Assembly: GCA_012728855.1 (NCBI GenBank)
Contig: JAAYEH010000580.1
Coordinates: forward strand, 1 to 37,125
Direction: 5' to 3'
DNA: 37,125 nt
DNA from: Rhodopirellula sp.
GTDB lineage: Bacteria > Planctomycetota > Planctomycetia > Pirellulales > Thermoguttaceae
Positions within the stretch are counted from its first letter, which is position 1, and every line of letters starts with the position of its first letter. Positions 24,105-32,711 of the stretch are shown here, one piece after another. Both the position numbers and the translations under genes were made by a program. The notes beneath the pieces were generated by a model that made no database searches, had not been told where the DNA came from, and saw only the letters and a list, made by a program, of their open reading frames with translations.

Positions 24105-24482
24105 ATGCGAGTAACCATTGCCGTTTTCGATGATCGCGTTTCGCCAGTGGTACCCGCGCACACCCTCCTGGTGGTCGATGTTGAAGGCGGGCGCGAGGTC
24201 AGGCGCGAACAACAGCGTTTACGTAGGGAGACTCCGCATCGCAGAATGTGTCGTATCGCCAACTTGGGAACGGCCGTATTCGTCTGCAGTGATATCTCCC
24301 GGCCCTTGGAAGGAATATTAACCCGGAGAGGTGTGGAGGTTGTGTCCCACGTCTCGGGGCAGTGCGACGACGTGTTGAAGGCGTTATTGGCTGGGGCGTG
24401 GAGCAGCAGGCTCTCTCAATGTCGGACTTCCGACGAAGTCGGCAATGGACATGCATGGCCCCAAGCGGCGATCCGCAAGTAA
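24105..24482 (+). CDS. divergent NifX-like protein
   Basis: A 125-residue protein that begins MRVTIAVFDDRVSPVVPAHT and continues with VVDVEGGREVRREQQRL, the pattern of NifX/NifB-like FeMo-cofactor-fold proteins. The middle (RMCRIANLGTAVFVCSDISR) and VVSHVSGQCDDVLKALLAG match the end of the fold. The substrate-binding loops differ from the other copies here. The start at 24105 is inferred from this N-terminus; a longer frame from 24063 adds an unlikely polar extension. It sits 21 bases before another copy of the family. Confidence 0.75.
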   Translation: MRVTIAVFDDRVSPVVPAHTLLVVDVEGGREVRREQQRLRRETPHRRMCRIANLGTAVFVCSDISRPLEGILTRRGVEVVSHVSGQCDDVLKALLAGAWSSRLSQCRTSDEVGNGHAWPQAAIRK

Positions 24483-24503
24483 CCGCGGGGAAGGGTAGAA
24501 GTA

Positions 24504-24950
24504 ATGAAAATCGCCATAGCCAGCAAGGGCGCGGGTCGCGATAGTCAAATCGACGATCATTTCGGCCGCGCGCACTATTTTGTCCTTGTCGACTCGGACA
24601 GCGAACTGTTCAGCGTGTGCGGCAACTCGGGCGGTAGAAGTACGCCCTACACTGCCGGTATGCAAACGGCGGGCACGCTCCTGAGCCTCGGAGTGAAGGC
24701 AGTGATCGCTGCGAACATCGGTTCGAAGGCTTTGGCCACGCTCCAGGCCGCAGGAGTTCCCACGTATCGCTGTCGGAACGAGAAGGTCGAGCAGGCACTC
24801 GATCATTTCAAGCGAGGAATGCTGCCAACCCTGGAAGAAGCAGACGCCTGCGAAGCCGATCCTCCGGCCCGATTCCGTCGCCAACGCGATGACGGGAAGA
24901 GGAATTCTCCTGCTGCAACCGGGAAAAGAATCCGAGTATCCGTTGGTTGA
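24504..24950 (+). CDS. NifX-like FeMo-cofactor-binding-fold protein
   Basis: A 148-residue protein with the family start MKIAIASKGAGRDSQIDDHF and FGRAHYFVLVDSD, then AANIGSKALATLQAAGVPTY and VEQALDHFKRGMLP. The C-terminal 40 residues (about 110-148) are polar and Arg-rich and probably disordered, with no DUF5320-like coil. The ATG has GGGAAGGG upstream. It follows a second family member and precedes phosphatidylserine decarboxylase by three bases, an unusual partnership that may be only operon packing. Confidence 0.87.
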   Translation: MKIAIASKGAGRDSQIDDHFGRAHYFVLVDSDSELFSVCGNSGGRSTPYTAGMQTAGTLLSLGVKAVIAANIGSKALATLQAAGVPTYRCRNEKVEQALDHFKRGMLPTLEEADACEADPPARFRRQRDDGKRNSPAATGKRIRVSVG

Positions 24951-24953
24951 ATC

Positions 24954-25901
24954 ATGAGTACCGCTCCGGGAACCGAATGTCGCGCAACTCCCAAGCCCAT
25001 GCCCTCTAATATCCCTACGGCACAGCCCGGGGGCGGCGTTTGCTTCCGTGTGGAGTTGCTCTGGGGGCGGCTGCGGCGGTGGTATCTCCATCGGTTCCGG
25101 AGCAGATACGTCCGCCGCATGGCGCGGTTGCGCCGCGGTGATTGTGTAGGCGCGCCGTGGGAGATTGTCGATCCTCGCGACCTGAAGTACTGCTCGAACC
25201 GGTGCAACTGCTTCTGGGCCGCGGTAGACGATCCCTTTGCCTGGCGAGACCGCCTGCCGCTGGCACGTTGGGGACTGGCCGAACTTCAACTGATGGGATG
25301 GCCGCTGGCCGTTGCGGCCGTGAGTCTTTTCTGGTCGTACTGGTATCTCGCCTGGGTTCCGTTGGTCCTCTTGGGATTTCTGCTGTACTTCTTTCGCGAT
25401 CCTCCGCGACGAATCCCCTCGGATCCAGGCCTGTTGCTTTCACCAGCGGATGGTCGAATCACAGAGATCACTCGCCTCGATCACGACGAACATATCGGCG
25501 GATCGGCGGTTCGGATCGGAATCTTTCTGTCGCTCTTCGACGTTCATGTGAACCGATCTCCTTGCGAGTCACGAGTCGTTGCCCTCCGGTACTCCCCCGG
25601 TGAGTTTCTCAATGCGATCAACCCTTGCTCTGCCCGAAGGAACGAGTCGATGTGGATCGCCTTGGAGGAGGAGTCACCGCCTTATCGGCGGATGGTGGTC
25701 CGGCAGATCGCCGGCGCCTATGCCCGGCGAATCGTATGCACGTTGAAGACCGGCGAGTCGATCGGCCGCGGACAGAAGATCGGGATGATCAAACTCGGCT
25801 CTCGCACCGAGTTGATCGTGCCCGACGAACCGCAACTGCGAATCGAGGCGAACGTGGGCGACCGCGTCCGCGGCGGCGCCAGCATCATCGCCAGGTACTG
25901 A
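24954..25901 (+). CDS. psd: phosphatidylserine decarboxylase proenzyme
   Basis: A 315-residue protein whose C-terminal 200 residues match the short Psd type: FFRDPPRRIPSDPG, LLLSPADGRITEI, SLFDVHVNRSPCESRV, and QIAGAYARRIVC. The self-processing site is Gly282-Ser283 in IKLGSRTEL, which gives the pyruvoyl group. It makes phosphatidylethanolamine at the membrane; two helices lie near 118-150. The first 105 residues are an Arg-rich extension with a Cys cluster (YCSNRCNCF) that I do not recognise from typical Psd. The start has no strong ribosome-binding site and follows the previous stop by three bases. Confidence 0.9.
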   Translation: MSTAPGTECRATPKPMPSNIPTAQPGGGVCFRVELLWGRLRRWYLHRFRSRYVRRMARLRRGDCVGAPWEIVDPRDLKYCSNRCNCFWAAVDDPFAWRDRLPLARWGLAELQLMGWPLAVAAVSLFWSYWYLAWVPLVLLGFLLYFFRDPPRRIPSDPGLLLSPADGRITEITRLDHDEHIGGSAVRIGIFLSLFDVHVNRSPCESRVVALRYSPGEFLNAINPCSARRNESMWIALEEESPPYRRMVVRQIAGAYARRIVCTLKTGESIGRGQKIGMIKLGSRTELIVPDEPQLRIEANVGDRVRGGASIIARY

Positions 25902-25906
25902 AAATC

Positions 25907-27526
25907 ATGGAAACAGTCATTCCCCGTTACCTCGTTCCGTTCCATCCGAAGCAAGTGCCCCATTTCTTCACCGACGTGCTAGTCGTCGGCGGCGGGCTGG
26001 CAGGCCTGCGAGCTGCGCTGGCGGTCGATGCCGGTTTGTCGGCCCTGGTGGTCACGAAGCGAGAACTGGCCGTATCGAATAGCTGCCAGGCACAGGGTGG
26101 CATCGCTTGTGTTTTGTCCTCCGAGGATCGGTTTGAAGACCACATGGCCGATACGCTCACGGCTGGCGGTTCGCTCTGCAGCAAAACTACCGTCGAGCAC
26201 GTGGTCCGGGAGGGGCCGAGGCGAATTCGCGAGTTGATCGAATGGGGAACCGAGTTCGACCACATCGGTAACGACCTCGCCTTGGGCCGTGAAGGCGGCC
26301 ACGGGCGGAACCGAGTCGCGCACGCGCTTGGCGACGCCACGGGCAAGGAGGTCATGCGCGCGATGATCGAGCAGGCGACTGCCCGGCCCGCAATCGGCAT
26401 CTGGGAGAACACGTTCACCCTCGACCTGCTGACCGACCGACAGGCATGCCGCGGCGCCGTTGTCTGGAACCCCCGGCACGGCAAGACGCTCGTCTGGGCA
26501 AAGCAGACGATCTTGGCAACCGGCGGGGTCGGCCAGTTGTACCGCGAGACGACGAATCCCGAGGTGGCCACGGGCGATGGAATGGCGATCGCTTACCGTG
26601 CCGGCGCGGAACTCCGCGATATGGAGTTTGTCCAATTCCATCCGACCGTGCTCTACATTGCCGGCAGCAGTCGGCAATTGATCACCGAAGCCATGCGCGG
26701 CGAAGGGGCGTTGTTGATCGATCGCAACGGCGATCGTTTCATGCCCGATTACGATCCGAGTGCGGAACTTGCCCCGCGAGATATCGTCAGCCGCGCTATT
26801 GTCAGCCAGATGGAGAAGACCCGGCACCCGAATGTCTACCTAGATCTGCGCCACCTCGATCCGGATCGCGTCCGCGCAAGGTTTCCGGGCATCGCGGCAA
26901 TCTGCGCGAAATTCAACCTGGATATTACCCGCGACCGGATTCCCGTCCGCCCGGGTGCCCATTACATGATGGGCGGCGTTGTGGTGGACCTTCAAGGGCG
27001 TACGACGCTTCCCGGTCTGTGGGCGGCTGGCGAGGTTGCATGCACGGGGCTTCACGGAGCCAATCGCCTGGCTTCAAACAGCCTGTTGGAGGCGCTGGTC
27101 TTCGGAGCTTCGGCCGGAAATGGAGCATCACTCGCGGCCAGGCAGGTGGACGACACCTATCGAGCGTTATCGCTGACGAATCCGCGGGTCATGCCCGACA
27201 ACGGCAGCGTGCCGTTCGATGTCGCCGACATACGAGCCTCTCTGAAGGCTCTCATGTGGCGTGCGGTGGGCCTGCGCCGCACGGCGGAATGCCTGATCGA
27301 GGCGAGGGAGAATGTCCACCACTGGTGCCATTACGTCCTGGAACGACAGCTTGCCGGTCCAGAAGGTTGGGAACTGCAGGACATGCTCACGGTTGCGAGG
27401 CTGATCATCGAGGCTGCGTCGCTCCGCACCGAAACACGCGGCGGACACGTCCGCACCGATTACCCCGATCCGGACGACGAGCATTGGACGCGCCATCTCG
27501 CCTTTTGCCGCGGCAACGACTCCTGA
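25907..27526 (+). CDS. nadB: L-aspartate oxidase
   Basis: A 539-residue flavoprotein for the first step of NAD synthesis: oxidation of aspartate to iminoaspartate. It shows the FAD motif VVGGGLAGLRAALA, SNSCQAQGGIACVL, the NRVAHALGDATGKEV active-site region, EFVQFHPTVLYIAG, LITEAMRGEGALL, the ELAPRDIVSRAIV run and ACTGLHGANRLASNSLLEAL near the end. These are characteristic of NadB rather than succinate dehydrogenase SdhA. The ATG at 25907 follows the Psd stop by five bases. The C-terminal helical domain is complete. No nadA or nadC is in view. Confidence 0.93.
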   Translation: METVIPRYLVPFHPKQVPHFFTDVLVVGGGLAGLRAALAVDAGLSALVVTKRELAVSNSCQAQGGIACVLSSEDRFEDHMADTLTAGGSLCSKTTVEHVVREGPRRIRELIEWGTEFDHIGNDLALGREGGHGRNRVAHALGDATGKEVMRAMIEQATARPAIGIWENTFTLDLLTDRQACRGAVVWNPRHGKTLVWAKQTILATGGVGQLYRETTNPEVATGDGMAIAYRAGAELRDMEFVQFHPTVLYIAGSSRQLITEAMRGEGALLIDRNGDRFMPDYDPSAELAPRDIVSRAIVSQMEKTRHPNVYLDLRHLDPDRVRARFPGIAAICAKFNLDITRDRIPVRPGAHYMMGGVVVDLQGRTTLPGLWAAGEVACTGLHGANRLASNSLLEALVFGASAGNGASLAARQVDDTYRALSLTNPRVMPDNGSVPFDVADIRASLKALMWRAVGLRRTAECLIEARENVHHWCHYVLERQLAGPEGWELQDMLTVARLIIEAASLRTETRGGHVRTDYPDPDDEHWTRHLAFCRGNDS

Positions 27527-27565
27527 AGCGAGGATAGGGACCGACGACAAAGGAAAATTCTAGTA

Positions 27566-28153
27566 ATGCACCTTATACGAATTCTCCTCGACGAACATCG
27601 CCTCATCGAGCAGGTTCTCAACTGCCTGGAGAGGATGGCGGATCGGTGCCAGTCGCACCGGAACTTGGAAAGTGGCCCCGCGCGAGACGCCATCGACTTC
27701 CTGCGAGGCTTTATCCAGCGCTGCCACGACCGCAAGGTGGAAGAGCATTTGCTCCCGGCGATTCAGGCGATGGGCGTCGCAACCGAGAAATGCTTGAAGT
27801 GCCCGATACGACAGAGCCGCCAGGACAACCGTTCTCACGTCGATGCCATGGAGGCATCCATTGAACCTGCTTGCGCCGGCAGTGCTGCCGCGCTGGACGA
27901 GTTTGCACGACACGCGCGAGCCTACATCGACGGGCTTTTGGACTGCATTGCCCGTCATGAGGACTGCCTGTTCCCGCTGATCGAGGAGACCGCGCGCGAG
28001 ACGGACGGTGCCCTGCTGGAATCGGGCGACCGCGGGTGTGGGGACGATGTTGCCAGCAGTACCTACACGGAGGCAGCCGACCGCCTGGCGGATCGCCTTG
28101 GCGTGCCCCGAGCAGTGATGAGTGCTTCCGGGGACGAAAAACAGATGCCGTAG
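27566..28153 (+). CDS. hemerythrin-like domain protein
   Basis: A 195-residue helical protein with hemerythrin-type ligands: His11 (LLDEHRLIEQVLN), His54 and Glu60/His61 (CHDRKVEEHLLP), His91, His116 (FARHARAYID) and His131/Asp133 (ARHEDCLFPL). It also has CLKCP (Cys76/Cys79), which is not part of the usual fold. Hemerythrins bind a diiron site and O2, or act as NO/iron sensors. The last 50 residues are polar and variable. The ATG follows AAAGGAAAA and is 39 bases after nadB. It could protect the oxygen-sensitive NadB or Hdr proteins (inference). Confidence 0.88.
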   Translation: MHLIRILLDEHRLIEQVLNCLERMADRCQSHRNLESGPARDAIDFLRGFIQRCHDRKVEEHLLPAIQAMGVATEKCLKCPIRQSRQDNRSHVDAMEASIEPACAGSAAALDEFARHARAYIDGLLDCIARHEDCLFPLIEETARETDGALLESGDRGCGDDVASSTYTEAADRLADRLGVPRAVMSASGDEKQMP

Positions 28154-28226
28154 GCCAGGCGAAGTCACCACGACCCACATGCCATAGACGCTTTTGGAGA
28201 CCCTGTCAGATCTGGAGGACAACACC

Positions 28227-28940
28227 ATGACCGCCAATACCCTGGGACAAGAACCGGCCAATCTCGGCGATGCCAACGCTGATTTCTTCGCGGAGGACGA
28301 AGAACCGCAGAGTCGCCAACGGTATCGGAGGGTCAACCTGCTGGCGGTGCTGAGCGTGGCCGCCGGCGCCTTGTCGATTCTGACGATGTTCCACTGGTTG
28401 TTGGGGTTCCTGCCTGTCGCGGCACTGGTCCTGGCTCTCTTGGGCCTGCGGCAGATCGGCCGGGCTCCCGAGGAGTACACGGGCCAACGTGTTGCGATCA
28501 CCGGAGCGGCGCTCGCGGCGGGGATGTGGCTGTTTGGCTCCGGGGTGATTCTGTTTTCACACATCAGGGAGGTGCCGATCGGCTACGAGGCTATCTCGTG
28601 GCAGACGTTGAAGCCCGACCGCTCCAGCGGCGAGATCCTGCCGCAAGGGGCGATCGATCTGAACGAGAAACGCGTCTACCTCAAGGGATACATGTACCCC
28701 GGCCGGCAAGTGATGAACATCAAAGAGTTCCTTCTGGTTCCCACGATCGGCCACTGCAAGTTCTGCAGTTCGGCACTCGCCAAGCACGAGATCGTGAAGG
28801 TGCAACTCACCGGCGATCTCCGGGAAGAGTACACCACGCACCAGGTAGGCATCGGCGGCAAACTCCAGGTCGACCAAAGCCCCGGCTTCCGCCATTCAGG
28901 CGGGCTGCCGTACACGATCGAAGCGGATGTCTTTCAGTAG
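28227..28940 (+). CDS. membrane protein with DUF4190-like helices and DUF3299-like domain
   Basis: A 237-residue protein. An acidic N-terminus is followed by two or three membrane helices in DUF4190 style (LLAVLSVAAGALSILTMFHW, and GLRQIGRAPEEYTGQRVAIT next to GAALAAGMW). The C-terminal 110 residues resemble DUF3299: VYLKGYMYPGRQVMNIKEFL, VPTIGHCKFCSS, and KVQLTGDLREEY. Cys in GHCKFCSS may bind metal. The start at 28227 has GGAGG; an upstream ATG at 28194 lacks a site. Its stop overlaps the convergent NifX-like gene by seven bases. Confidence 0.8.
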   Translation: MTANTLGQEPANLGDANADFFAEDEEPQSRQRYRRVNLLAVLSVAAGALSILTMFHWLLGFLPVAALVLALLGLRQIGRAPEEYTGQRVAITGAALAAGMWLFGSGVILFSHIREVPIGYEAISWQTLKPDRSSGEILPQGAIDLNEKRVYLKGYMYPGRQVMNIKEFLLVPTIGHCKFCSSALAKHEIVKVQLTGDLREEYTTHQVGIGGKLQVDQSPGFRHSGGLPYTIEADVFQ

Positions 28941-29416
28941 AGCTTCGAATCGCCGCCCGTCTTGAGCTTCCCTTCTTTGTATTGCTGGATCACGTCGCGG
29001 ACGGTTCCCGAGCAGCCGGTGACCACCTCGACCCCAGTACCCAACAGTGCGTCAAGAGCTTTTGACCCACACTTGCCCGTCAGCAGGACTTCCGCACCTT
29101 TCGAAGCGACCTCTCGGACCGACTCGACGCCAGCCCCGCCACGAGCATCATCGCTGGTGTTCTCGACTGCATCCATCGTACCGTCCTGCAGATCCACAAT
29201 CAGGAAATACGCACAGCGGTCGAATTGTGGTTCCAAAGCCGCATCGAGCGAAGGCTTTGTGGAAGTAACGGCGATCTTCAAAGGCCGCTCTTGAGAAGCT
29301 TGCGCAGCGGTTTGCCTCGGCCGAGGATTTGTGTCGGCCGATTCGGTGGTCTCATTACCAGATGGGGGACAGGATCTCCAGCCCAGCCCAAGGCCACGTT
29401 GCCAACCATTAGCCAC
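28934..29416 (-). CDS. NifX-like FeMo-cofactor-binding-fold protein
   Basis: A fifth copy of the family in this window. The core starts LKIAVTSTKPSLDAALEPQF and continues with LLTGKCGSKALDALLGTGVE and VVTGCSGTVRDVIQQYKEGK, closest to the fusion protein at 543-1274. About 45 polar residues precede the core. The start is uncertain: a GTG at 29416 overlaps the stop of the upstream OB-like gene (GTGGCTAA); a TTG directly at LKIAV would give the minimal fold; a longer frame to 29503 overlaps the neighbour more. It ends tail to tail with the DUF3299-like gene. Confidence 0.8.
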   Translation of the reverse strand: MANGWQRGLGLGWRSCPPSGNETTESADTNPRPRQTAAQASQERPLKIAVTSTKPSLDAALEPQFDRCAYFLIVDLQDGTMDAVENTSDDARGGAGVESVREVASKGAEVLLTGKCGSKALDALLGTGVEVVTGCSGTVRDVIQQYKEGKLKTGGDSKLY

Positions 29417-29891
29417 CGCCGTAGCCGCAACCACGTCCGTATCCGAAGTCGGCACCGCGGCCTCGCCCCCAGTCGAATGCCGCGCCGGCTCCGGCAGCCG
29501 CATTGCGGCCTCCTTGCGCTCTTGCCCAAATCGGCTGGAGGCTCTCGTCTCGGATCGCTACGGTTCGATCTCCGTACGCTATCGTCTGGGCAACATAATG
29601 GCCCATCTTCATCTTCTCGGTACGGAAACCCTCAACCTTGACCTTTGTACCGGCGGACAGGTCCGCGACAAGCAACTCCACTTGCGAGGCTGGTCCGAGA
29701 TGGATGTTCAGCGTCTCACCTTCCTTGGTCTTCATCAGGAAGTGGGTGCCGAGCGGTGATCGGCCCGTGCCGTCCTCGCACGTACCCGTCTTCACCTCCA
29801 GTACCTTCCCGGATATTGAGAAGATCTCCGGTTTCACCGTCTTCACCCAACGGCTCAAGCTGTCGGGAATGCATTGGAAGAAGGCCGGCAC
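29409..29891 (-). CDS. OB-like beta protein with Gly-rich tail, unknown function
   Basis: A 160-residue protein with beta strands in the order of an OB-like fold: SISGKVLEVKTG, LGTHFLMKTKEGETLNIHLG, then DLSAGTKVKVEGFRTEKMKM and YVAQTIAYGDRTVAIRDES. The last 35 residues are Gly/Arg/Tyr-rich (GRGRGADFGYGRGCGYGGG). No signal peptide is obvious. The start is GTG, 8 bases after the stop of the upstream coiled-coil gene, with GAGGA overlapping that stop; coupled translation is likely. The Gly-rich tail echoes the DUF5320/NifX proteins at the left end, so the two NifX-type loci share a design. Confidence 0.65.
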   Translation of the reverse strand: MPAFFQCIPDSLSRWVKTVKPEIFSISGKVLEVKTGTCEDGTGRSPLGTHFLMKTKEGETLNIHLGPASQVELLVADLSAGTKVKVEGFRTEKMKMGHYVAQTIAYGDRTVAIRDESLQPIWARAQGGRNAAAGAGAAFDWGRGRGADFGYGRGCGYGGG

Positions 29892-29902
29892 TCAGAATAT
29901 CC

Positions 29903-30364
29903 TCACGCTTCGCACCATCCTGCTGAGCAACACATGGGCGGCCACCTATGCGATGCTACTGTCCACGCGAGAAGCATCTCTTCCCATGCCTTACGCCGCC
30001 GAACGCTGGAAAACCGGCCGAAAAGCCGCGTAATCTCGCGCACCAGCGGAACGACACCCTGCTCCGCCACGGAAAGCGACTCGCAAACCGGCTCGAACGC
30101 CGCTAGGCCCGCCTTCAAATCGGCGTCGTCCACCAACTGCCTCTTCCGCTCGACGATCTCCTCCCGTACCTCCGTCCATCGCCGCTGATCGTGCTCCAAC
30201 CGCTCCTGAACGTCCGCCAACGCACTTTGCCTGCGGCACAGCCCCGTCTTTCGATCCAAGTCCGCGGCCAGTAAACCAAGGATCTGTTGGTCCAAGCGGA
30301 TGCGACCGCCAAGAGGCTTGCTTTCATAAAGAAGTCGTTCGCATCGTGCATACGTCACGTACAC
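29903..30364 (-). CDS. hypothetical coiled-coil protein, 153 aa
   Basis: A charged, mostly helical protein (ADVQERLEHDQRRWTEVREE, then IVERKRQLVDDADLK). It has no membrane helix and no recognised domain. The start is a GTG 31 bases after the kinase stop; the stop is 11 bases before the OB-like gene. Its C-terminus is basic and has a CCSAGWC cluster. Codon use is similar to its neighbours, which supports a real gene, but no homologue family is recognised, so it may be lineage-specific or a degenerate element. Confidence 0.45.
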   Translation of the reverse strand: MYVTYARCERLLYESKPLGGRIRLDQQILGLLAADLDRKTGLCRRQSALADVQERLEHDQRRWTEVREEIVERKRQLVDDADLKAGLAAFEPVCESLSVAEQGVVPLVREITRLFGRFSSVRRRKAWEEMLLAWTVASHRWPPMCCSAGWCEA

Positions 30365-30395
30365 ACGTGCAGACGGTACAACTTCTCACGAGTGC

Positions 30396-31673
30396 CTACC
30401 TTCTGCTGCGGAAAGGCCACCAATTCCAGGTTGCAGTCTGCTCGGATGAATCCTTCTCACGGTTCTCAACTTTTGGGCTGGGATCAGGACGCTGCGGTTC
30501 GGATTGCTGGCGAGCTTGCTGGTGGGCCGATGGAGGCAACGCTGCAATGGGTGCAGCGCCCAAAGGCGGAAGACCCATTAGCTCGTTGGCTAGAATCTGT
30601 GCGCTGGCAGGCCGCCGCTCCGGCTTCTTCTCGAGGCATTTCATACACAGCGCATCCAGAATCTCCGGCAGTTCAGGCCGAAGCTCGCGCGGTGAAATAG
30701 GTCGAGTCCTCTGAACCTGTTCCAGCAGTTCCGCGAAATCGCCCTGGCGAAACGGGGGGCGTCCGGTGAGCAATTCATAAAGGATCGCGCCCAAGGCATA
30801 GACATCCGTGCGCGGACTGATCTTGGTGAGTTCTCCGGCGGCCTGTTCGGGCGCCATGTAACTGGGGCTCCCCATCACCGCGTCGGAGCGAGTCAGGCCA
30901 TCCAGCCCATCGAGTCCCGTAACCTGCGCGGGTTGCTTCATTTGCTCCAGGAAATCCAGGACCGAGTGCAGTCCTGCCGCATCGGTGAGCGTACCCGTCC
31001 GGGCCGCACACTGGCGCCAGATGCGGCGTGTGTACTCCTCTTCACCGACCCCCTCAAGGGACGTGTGATACTGCGCGCCGAGTTCCCGCGAAAAGCGAGC
31101 CAGTTCAATGTCGAGCGCCGATATCGAGAAGGTGCAGCATGCCTGGCTCACTTTGCCGATCGGGGCCGCAAACTTCACCAGCCCGAAGTCGGAAATCTTG
31201 GGTGTGCCATCGCCCATGATGAGAACGTTTGCCGGTTTCAGATCGCGGTGGAGCATCCCGCGGCCATGCGCATGCTGCATGGCCAACGCGAGGGTTCGCA
31301 CCAAAGCCGCGCACCACGAGGGCTCCTGGGAAGGCTGTTTGCGGAGCAAGTCCTTGAGACTGCCTCGCTCCGCCCAATCGAGTGCAAAAAACGGGCATCC
31401 CGCCGCAACGCCGACGTCGCGAATTTTGATGATATTCGGATGGTTGAGGCATGCCATCGCTTCCGCTTCGATCCGGAAGCGGGCGAGTTCATGGAAACTT
31501 GCGCCTCGGCCGCAGAGAATCATTTTGAGCGCGAGGATTCTGTCGGTTGCCTGCTGGCGAACCCGGTAGACCACTCCCATGCCGCCCCGACCAAGCTCCT
31601 CCTCCACCTCGTATCCGGCGACGAACTGGCGAATGGGAACTTCTGCGGCCGACGACCGGTTATTCGCGACCAC
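30396..31673 (-). CDS. Ser/Thr protein kinase with long activation-loop insertion
   Basis: A 425-residue Hanks-type kinase: GRGGMGVVYRV at 29-39, catalytic-pair Lys50 (ALKMIL), HRDLKPANV at 142-150, DFG at 162-164 and SYMAPEQAAG near 272. Between DFG and APE there are about 110 residues instead of the usual 25-30; the extra segment (about 168-262) includes SISALDIELARFSRELGAQY and an amphipathic QFLEQM region. The C-terminus is polar and has no membrane helix or sensor. It is GTG-started, with AAGAAAGG upstream. It is first in a cluster with the coiled-coil, OB-like and NifX-like genes. Confidence 0.9.
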   Translation of the reverse strand: MVANNRSSAAEVPIRQFVAGYEVEEELGRGGMGVVYRVRQQATDRILALKMILCGRGASFHELARFRIEAEAMACLNHPNIIKIRDVGVAAGCPFFALDWAERGSLKDLLRKQPSQEPSWCAALVRTLALAMQHAHGRGMLHRDLKPANVLIMGDGTPKISDFGLVKFAAPIGKVSQACCTFSISALDIELARFSRELGAQYHTSLEGVGEEEYTRRIWRQCAARTGTLTDAAGLHSVLDFLEQMKQPAQVTGLDGLDGLTRSDAVMGSPSYMAPEQAAGELTKISPRTDVYALGAILYELLTGRPPFRQGDFAELLEQVQRTRPISPRELRPELPEILDALCMKCLEKKPERRPASAQILANELMGLPPLGAAPIAALPPSAHQQARQQSEPQRPDPSPKVENREKDSSEQTATWNWWPFRSRR

Positions 31674-31955
31674 GACGAGCCTTTCTTCAAGTGATGACGA
31701 TCGTTAAGGTCGACAAGCACACGCTCCCAATTCTTCTCCTCTGTCAACAGTTAGTCAACCACTTCCGGCGTCTCCATGCGTCTCCGCGCATAGACTTGTC
31801 GATCTCTGAGACCGCCTGCAAAGCTCCAACCGCAATGATAATGCTGCCAGGCGTGCCTCAGTGTGCCGCTGGTTTGCAGTGGCGATTGCCGCCCATTTCC
31901 GTACAGCCGTGCTCGCTTTCTGGATAAGCCACTCTGTGCAATGCACATTGGACAC

Positions 31956-32663
31956 CTAGTGTGAAAGAAGAGGGATTCCAATCGTCGGATCCGGGAACGC
32001 CCAGCGAATCGCTTCCGAGAGTTCTAGATTCCAGAAACGGAAATCATGTCCGCCGCACCACTCCGTGCTGACGTGCTCGACGCCGTGTTTCGCAAGAATT
32101 GCCGCGAGCGCACGCGCGGTTTTAAGAAACGGTTTCTCCCGCGTCCCCGCAGAAAGGTAGTATCTGGCAATGGGACGACGCGCGTATTCGGATTCCGCAA
32201 CACGATCCGGCCCGCCGGCTATCGAGAACGCGATTACCACACCGTACTTGTCGCGATGCCGGACGCCCATCGATAGAGCAAACGCCCCCCCGTTCGAGAA
32301 CCCAAAAACTCCACATGACCGCGGTGCGACAGGTAGCGCAAACTCCGCGACTGCCCAACGGTAGACCTCATCGGTGAAGAACCGCTCGTGCGCCAGAAAA
32401 CGTCGGTTGTCGCCCCCGTTGATGTACTCTTTGGCACGATACTGCTCACTGCTGTGAACGCCGACGAGAATGACGTGTGGTACGGCGTCGTGTTCCATCC
32501 GATGGTAGAGCTGGGGAGTAAATGCATGTACGGCCTGGCCGTCGGCGCAAAAGACGGTCGGATATTCACGTCCCGGACGATGCCCTGGTGGAAGGAAGAC
32601 TGTTATGGCCCGCGTTTCTTCAAGATTTTCGCTTTGAACCTGGAAATCGCGTACGGATGTCAT
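31956..32663 (-). CDS. alpha/beta-hydrolase-fold esterase
   Basis: A 235-residue esterase of the enterochelin-esterase/esterase-D-like type. The nucleophile elbow GFSNGG has Ser123 and a likely catalytic His is His206 (CGGHDFRFWN). The start ITVFLPPGHRPGREYPTVFC and VILVGVHSSEQYRAKEY are typical of the putative esterase family. No signal peptide is present. The substrate is unknown. It lies downstream of the large secreted protein gene but with a remnant between them, so it may be independently expressed. Confidence 0.85.
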   Translation of the reverse strand: MTSVRDFQVQSENLEETRAITVFLPPGHRPGREYPTVFCADGQAVHAFTPQLYHRMEHDAVPHVILVGVHSSEQYRAKEYINGGDNRRFLAHERFFTDEVYRWAVAEFALPVAPRSCGVFGFSNGGAFALSMGVRHRDKYGVVIAFSIAGGPDRVAESEYARRPIARYYLSAGTREKPFLKTARALAAILAKHGVEHVSTEWCGGHDFRFWNLELSEAIRWAFPDPTIGIPLLSH

Positions 32664-32711
32664 CGATCACCAAAGAAGTAAGTTCAACCTATAGTTCTGT
32701 AATGCCGTAGT

